NCBI RefSeq assembly: GCF_001713455.1
Contig: NZ_CP016464.1
Location: 3,644,001 to 3,708,000, forward strand
DNA length: 64,000 bases
DNA from: Bosea sp. RAC05
GTDB taxonomy: Bacteria; Pseudomonadota; Alphaproteobacteria; Rhizobiales; Beijerinckiaceae
Direction of reading: 5' to 3'
In this document: in pieces, positions 60,720-64,000 of the stretch
Numbering within the stretch: the first letter of the stretch is position 1
How the letters are laid out: each line of letters opens with the position of its first letter
Translations under genes and position numbers: made by a program
The notes under the pieces: model-generated
The model's database searches: none
What the model was told of the DNA's origin: nothing
Seen by the model: only the letters and a program-made list of their open reading frames with translations

Positions 60720-61637
60720 CTAGCTCCGCCCGCCGAACCCGACGATGCCGGTGACCGCGCGCGAGAAGCCCTGGAAGGCGCGGCTGATATAGGAACCACG
60801 GTCCTCACGCGGCTGCAGGCCGCCGCTCTCGAGCAGGACATAGGCGTCCTTGTACCACGGGCTGTCCGGGAAGTTGTGGCCCAGCACCGCTGCGGCGGTC
60901 TGCGCCTCGTTGGTGATGCCGAGCGCCATATAGGCTTCCGTCAGGCGCATCAGCGCCTCTTCGACGTGACGCGTGGTCTGGTACTTGATGATGACGTCGC
61001 GGAAGCGGTTCACCGCACCCGTATAGTTGCGCTTCTCGAGATAGAAGCGCCCGACATTCATCTCCTTGCCCGCGAGCTGGTCGCGCGCGACGAGGAGCTT
61101 CTCCTTCGCGTCGAGCACATATTCGGACTTCGGATATCGCTCGATCAGCTGCTCGAAGGCGGCGATGGCGAGCTGGGTCCGCTCCTGGTCGCGCGTCGCA
61201 TCGGGGATCTGGTTGAAATAGGACATCGCCATCAGATACTGCGCATAGGCCGCATCCGGGCTCGCCGGGTTCTGCGCGATGAAGCGCTTGGAGGCGGTGA
61301 TCGTCTCCTCCCACTTCGCCGCCTGGTAATTGGTGTAGGCGGCGAGAATCAGCCCCTTGCGCGCAAAGGGTGAGAACGGCGCGCTCTTGTCGATCTCGTC
61401 GAACTTCTTCGAGGCGCCCTCGCTGTCGCCGTTCTGCAGGCGCGCGAGCCCTTCATTGTAGAGCCGGTCGGCCGGGACGATCTCCTTGACCTCGGGCTTG
61501 TAGACCTCGGGCCGATCAAAGGGATTGAGCGACGAGACGGTGTCGCAGCCGCCGAGCAGCAGGGCGGCGCCGAGCGCGAGGGCCGGGCCCTTCGCCATCG
61601 ATCCGGCGCGCTTGGATGTCGGGTTCTTCAGCCGCAT
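60720..61637 (-). CDS. bamD: Outer-membrane assembly lipoprotein BamD
   Basis: A 305-residue BamD/ComL. Lipobox LLLGGC gives lipidation at Cys31, unusually late because of a 13-residue basic N-terminus. The TPR-like body has NEGLARLQNGDSEGASKKFDEIDKSAPFSPFARKG and ERYPKSEYVLDAKEKL, the BamD pattern. It belongs to the BAM complex that folds outer-membrane proteins. Start at 61637 begins MRLKNPTSKRAG; it lies 166 bases after lpxC. Confidence 0.94.
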   Translation of the reverse strand: MRLKNPTSKRAGSMAKGPALALGAALLLGGCDTVSSLNPFDRPEVYKPEVKEIVPADRLYNEGLARLQNGDSEGASKKFDEIDKSAPFSPFARKGLILAAYTNYQAAKWEETITASKRFIAQNPASPDAAYAQYLMAMSYFNQIPDATRDQERTQLAIAAFEQLIERYPKSEYVLDAKEKLLVARDQLAGKEMNVGRFYLEKRNYTGAVNRFRDVIIKYQTTRHVEEALMRLTEAYMALGITNEAQTAAAVLGHNFPDSPWYKDAYVLLESGGLQPREDRGSYISRAFQGFSRAVTGIVGFGGRS

Positions 61638-61803
61638 GACGCTCACGTCGTCCGTCCTCTTGTCATCGTCCCCGCATCGGTGGGGATGCATGCCTTACCT
61701 CAGACGCCGATGGCGCGCCACTGCCGAAAGCAGGAGCCCACGGCGGCAGGGACGTCTATTCGACAGAAAACCGGCAACAGGAAGGCGCGCGAGCGCGAAG
61801 CGC

Positions 61804-62751
61804 TCAGTGCACGTCCGGCGCGAAGGCCGCAGGCGCGGCGGCAGCCATCTGCACGGCCCGCGGCGCGGCATAGACCGGCTCGGCCTCGACGATGGCGTAA
61901 TTGGCGCGGTCGGCGAAGAGCGCCTCCAGAATCCGCACATTCATGCGATGCCCGCCGCAATAGGAGCGGAACTCGCCGACGATCGGATAGCCCGCCAGCG
62001 CGAGGTCGCCGATCGCATCCAGGACCTTGTGGCGAACGAACTCGTCGCCGTAGCGCAGCCCCTCGGGATTGATGACCTTGTCGTCGCCGACGGCGACGGT
62101 GTTGTCGAGCGAGGCGCCGAGCGCGAAGCCCGCCTTCCAGAGCTGCTCGACATCGCGCATGAAGCCGAACGTGCGGGCGCGGGCGATCTCCTGCGCATAG
62201 GCCGAGGCCTCGAGGTCGAAGACCTTGCGCTGACGGCCGATCACCGTGGTGTCGAAATCGATCTCGACATCGAGGCGGAACCCGCTCTTGGCCGGCAGCA
62301 GCTCGGCGAAGGCGCGGCCATGCTCGACACGCACCGGCTGCAGGATGCGCAGATAGCGGCGCGGCGCCGCAAGCCCGACCAGGCCGGTCGTCTCGATCGC
62401 GGCGACGAATTCGGCGGCGCTGCCGTCCATGATCGGCATTTCCGGCCCGTCGATCTCGACCAGCACGTTGTCGAGGCCGAGACCGGCGCAGGCCGACATC
62501 AGATGCTCGATCGTGGCGACGGAGGCGGAGGCGCGATCCCCGATGACGGTGCACAGCTCGGTCGCGCTGACCTTGGTGTGCTTGGCGTGGATCAGCTGGG
62601 CGGGCGCATTCTCGAGGCCCTGCCGCAGGAACACGATCCCGGAATTGGCGCTGGAGGGCTTGAGGCAGATCGTTGCGGGAGCTCCGGAATGGACACCGAT
62701 CCCGGTCAGGGTAACGGGGGCCCGCAGGGTCGTCTGCCGATCGAAGCTCAT
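61804..62751 (-). CDS. lpxC: UDP-3-O-acyl-N-acetylglucosamine deacetylase
   Basis: A 315-residue zinc amidase, the first committed step of lipid A synthesis. RQTTLRAPVTLTGIGVHSGAP, IEHLMSACAGLGLDNVLVEIDG with the zinc His, EFVRHKVLDAIGDLALAG with the HKxxD motif and GGHRMNVRI with the last His are all present. Start chosen at 62751 (MSFDRQTTL); an ATG 13 codons upstream at 62790 adds an Arg-rich piece and has GGGGA buried in a CGGGG/CCCCG hairpin. Between ftsZ and bamD, as is usual. Confidence 0.95.
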   Translation of the reverse strand: MSFDRQTTLRAPVTLTGIGVHSGAPATICLKPSSANSGIVFLRQGLENAPAQLIHAKHTKVSATELCTVIGDRASASVATIEHLMSACAGLGLDNVLVEIDGPEMPIMDGSAAEFVAAIETTGLVGLAAPRRYLRILQPVRVEHGRAFAELLPAKSGFRLDVEIDFDTTVIGRQRKVFDLEASAYAQEIARARTFGFMRDVEQLWKAGFALGASLDNTVAVGDDKVINPEGLRYGDEFVRHKVLDAIGDLALAGYPIVGEFRSYCGGHRMNVRILEALFADRANYAIVEAEPVYAAPRAVQMAAAAPAAFAPDVH

Positions 62752-63002
62752 TCCGGTATCCAATCCTGATCGCGAACGACGCCGTTTCATCGGGGCATTT
62801 CCCCGACGGGGCAGTTCGTCTGCGATGCGTCCTGAGTCCAGGAGAGGGCGCGGCCCGGCTCCCGTCTGTCGTGGTGCAGCCGCAACATAAGCTTTCCGAG
62901 CATGGTCACAAAATCACGCTTTCTTTCGCTCTGTTACAGGACACCGCAACGCGCAGAGGGACTCTATCAGATTGGAATCGTTATCGTTTTCGACAAGGCA
63001 AA

Positions 63003-63029
63003 TCCCGGCGCGCAGGAGGCGCGCCGGGA
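63003..63029 (-). terminator. Stem-loop after ftsZ
   Basis: Perfect 11-bp arms (63003-63013 and 63019-63029) with an AGGAG loop, 34 bases after the ftsZ stop (read leftward). Followed by TTTGCC, a poor U-tract. It separates ftsZ from lpxC. Confidence 0.6.
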
Positions 63030-63062
63030 CGGTGTAACAGCCCGTGAGAGCCGGGCGGGCGC

Positions 63063-64000
63063 TCAGTTGGCCTGCCGACGCAGGAAGGCCGGGATCTCGA
63101 GATGATCCTCCTCGCTGGTCCGATTCGGTGCGGCGCGGCCATGCGGGTCGAGCTGACCCTGGGCCGGGCGGGCGACCGGCGCCGCCGGGCGGCGCATGTA
63201 CTCGGCATGGGCCGCGCTCGGAGCCTGCGGCATGGCCGGAGGCTGGGGAGCCTGGCGCACCGCAGCCGGCTGGGCCTCGACCGCCTCCTCTTCCTTGCGG
63301 CCGAACCCGACCGAAGCGAGGCGCTGCATCAGCGACATGCGCTTCTGGTCGGCGACGCTGGGCGGCGGCGGCGCAGCCTGGGCGCCGCGATGGGCGGCGA
63401 TCTGGGCCTGCGCCGGAATCGGCAGATCCTCGACGCGGGGCATGCGGGTCGGACGCACCACCGAACGCTCCGGCATCGGCGGGATGAAGCTCTCTTCGAG
63501 CATCGGGGCGGGCTCGGGCTGATGCACGGGCTCGGGAGCCGCGGCGGCCATCACCGGGCGCGGCTGCGCCGGAGCGATGCGGATGTCCTCCGGCAGGCCG
63601 CGCGGGGCGCTGTCGATTGCGTGCGGCATCCGCAGCTCGAGCGGCGCCTCGGGAGCGACCGGCGCCGGCGCCGGAGCGGCCTGGCGGGCCGGGGTGGCGG
63701 TGCGCAGGCGGGCCTCGGCCTTCAGGCGCTCGGCGACCTGGGCGATGCGCGCCTCGGTCTCGTCCATCTCGGCCTGCGTCGTGACCGGCTTGTCGATGCC
63801 CGTCGCAACGACCGAGACACGCACGATGCCTTCCAGCGCCTCGTCGAAGGTGGCGCCGACGATGATGTTGGCCTCGGAGTCGACCTCCTCGCGGATACGG
63901 GTGGCGGCCTCGTCGACCTCGTAGAGCTTCATGTCGCGCCCGCCGGTGATCGAGATCAGCAGGCCGCGCGCGCCCTTCATCGAGACGTCGTCGAGCAGCG
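63063..64000 (-). CDS. ftsZ: Cell division protein FtsZ, C-terminal part (runs off window)
   Basis: Partial; the visible 311 residues are the end of the GTPase domain ([12 protein letters not shown] with the T7-type ARG-loop, [29 protein letters not shown]) followed by a long unstructured Pro/Ala linker and the conserved C-terminal peptide [12 protein letters not shown] that binds FtsA and ZapA partners. The linker, about 200 residues, is longer than in E. coli and typical of alphaproteobacteria. Start lies right of the window. Confidence 0.96.
   Translation of the reverse strand, partial: LLDDVSMKGARGLLISITGGRDMKLYEVDEAATRIREEVDSEANIIVGATFDEALEGIVRVSVVATGIDKPVTTQAEMDETEARIAQVAERLKAEARLRTATPARQAAPAPAPVAPEAPLELRMPHAIDSAPRGLPEDIRIAPAQPRPVMAAAAPEPVHQPEPAPMLEESFIPPMPERSVVRPTRMPRVEDLPIPAQAQIAAHRGAQAAPPPPSVADQKRMSLMQRLASVGFGRKEEEAVEAQPAAVRQAPQPPAMPQAPSAAHAEYMRRPAAPVARPAQGQLDPHGRAAPNRTSEEDHLEIPAFLRRQAN

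Noticed and set aside
58731..61373. Plus-strand open frame of 880 codons opposite recN and bamD
   Set aside because: Crosses two well-supported genes on the other strand and has the low-complexity look of a shadow frame.

Overview
The window is a compact, GC-rich bacterial chromosome segment with about 65 protein genes, one tmRNA, and no rRNA, tRNA, CRISPR array or insertion sequence that I could see. The gene set points to an alphaproteobacterium of the order Hyphomicrobiales: a circularly permuted two-piece tmRNA, the alpha-type SspB adaptor, the ftsZ-lpxC-bamD-recN block, DUF4169 plus ribbon-helix-helix genes after fumC, btaAB betaine-lipid genes and GGAAC-N16-CGTT stress promoters. The genus (Bosea or a close relative) is my inference from overall resemblance, not shown by the sequence.

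Layout. 1-8 kb: a phzF-family end, an EEP-fold hydrolase and pdxY in one string, then a NitT/TauT-type ABC importer whose binding-protein gene is separated from the permease/ATPase pair by an AT-rich foreign-looking membrane gene, then dedA and three tiny membrane-protein genes behind a stress-type promoter. 8-15 kb: branched-chain amino acid synthesis (ilvC, ilvN, ilvB), broken up by a TetR regulator, a mazEF-type toxin-antitoxin locus with a coupled membrane gene, a GST and an amino-acid racemase; ilvB has a clear attenuator with an 11-residue leader peptide. 15-25 kb: a PAS-GGDEF protein, miaA/serB, a cupin, then hflK-hflC-DUF2065-degP and thyA-GNAT-folA strings. 25-28 kb: a PepSY-like secreted protein, ssrA, sspB, fumC and two small cytosolic genes. 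28-41 kb: a long AsmA-like protein, an FAD dehydrogenase with a structured leader, a hotdog thioesterase, an ion channel, DUF427, btaA-btaB with a Pho-box-like repeat, and a tartrate/malate locus (tctC, gntR, ttuC-like gene) with a palindromic operator. 41-54 kb: msrB, uvrD/pcrA, hicAB in AT-rich DNA, prmA, small proteins, pepP, azlCD with an AraC regulator, ligA. 54-64 kb: DUF2189, a 24-residue membrane protein with a stress-type promoter, a DbpA/CsdA-like helicase, an MBL hydrolase and, read leftward from the right edge, ftsZ-lpxC-bamD-recN.

How it works together. Most of the window is housekeeping: amino acid and nucleotide synthesis, envelope protein quality control (HflKC, DegP), ribosome rescue and ClpXP delivery (tmRNA with SspB), cell division and outer-membrane building. 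The accessory layer is two toxin-antitoxin loci, solute uptake genes without full partners, and intergenic palindromic repeats. I found no clearly new multi-gene system. The observations most worth testing are the regulatory ones: the ilvB attenuator, the paired operators in front of mazEF and in front of a small DUF1127-like gene, the Pho-box candidate before btaA, the GntR palindrome, the two stress promoters driving miniature membrane proteins, and the leader with competing hairpins before the FAD dehydrogenase.
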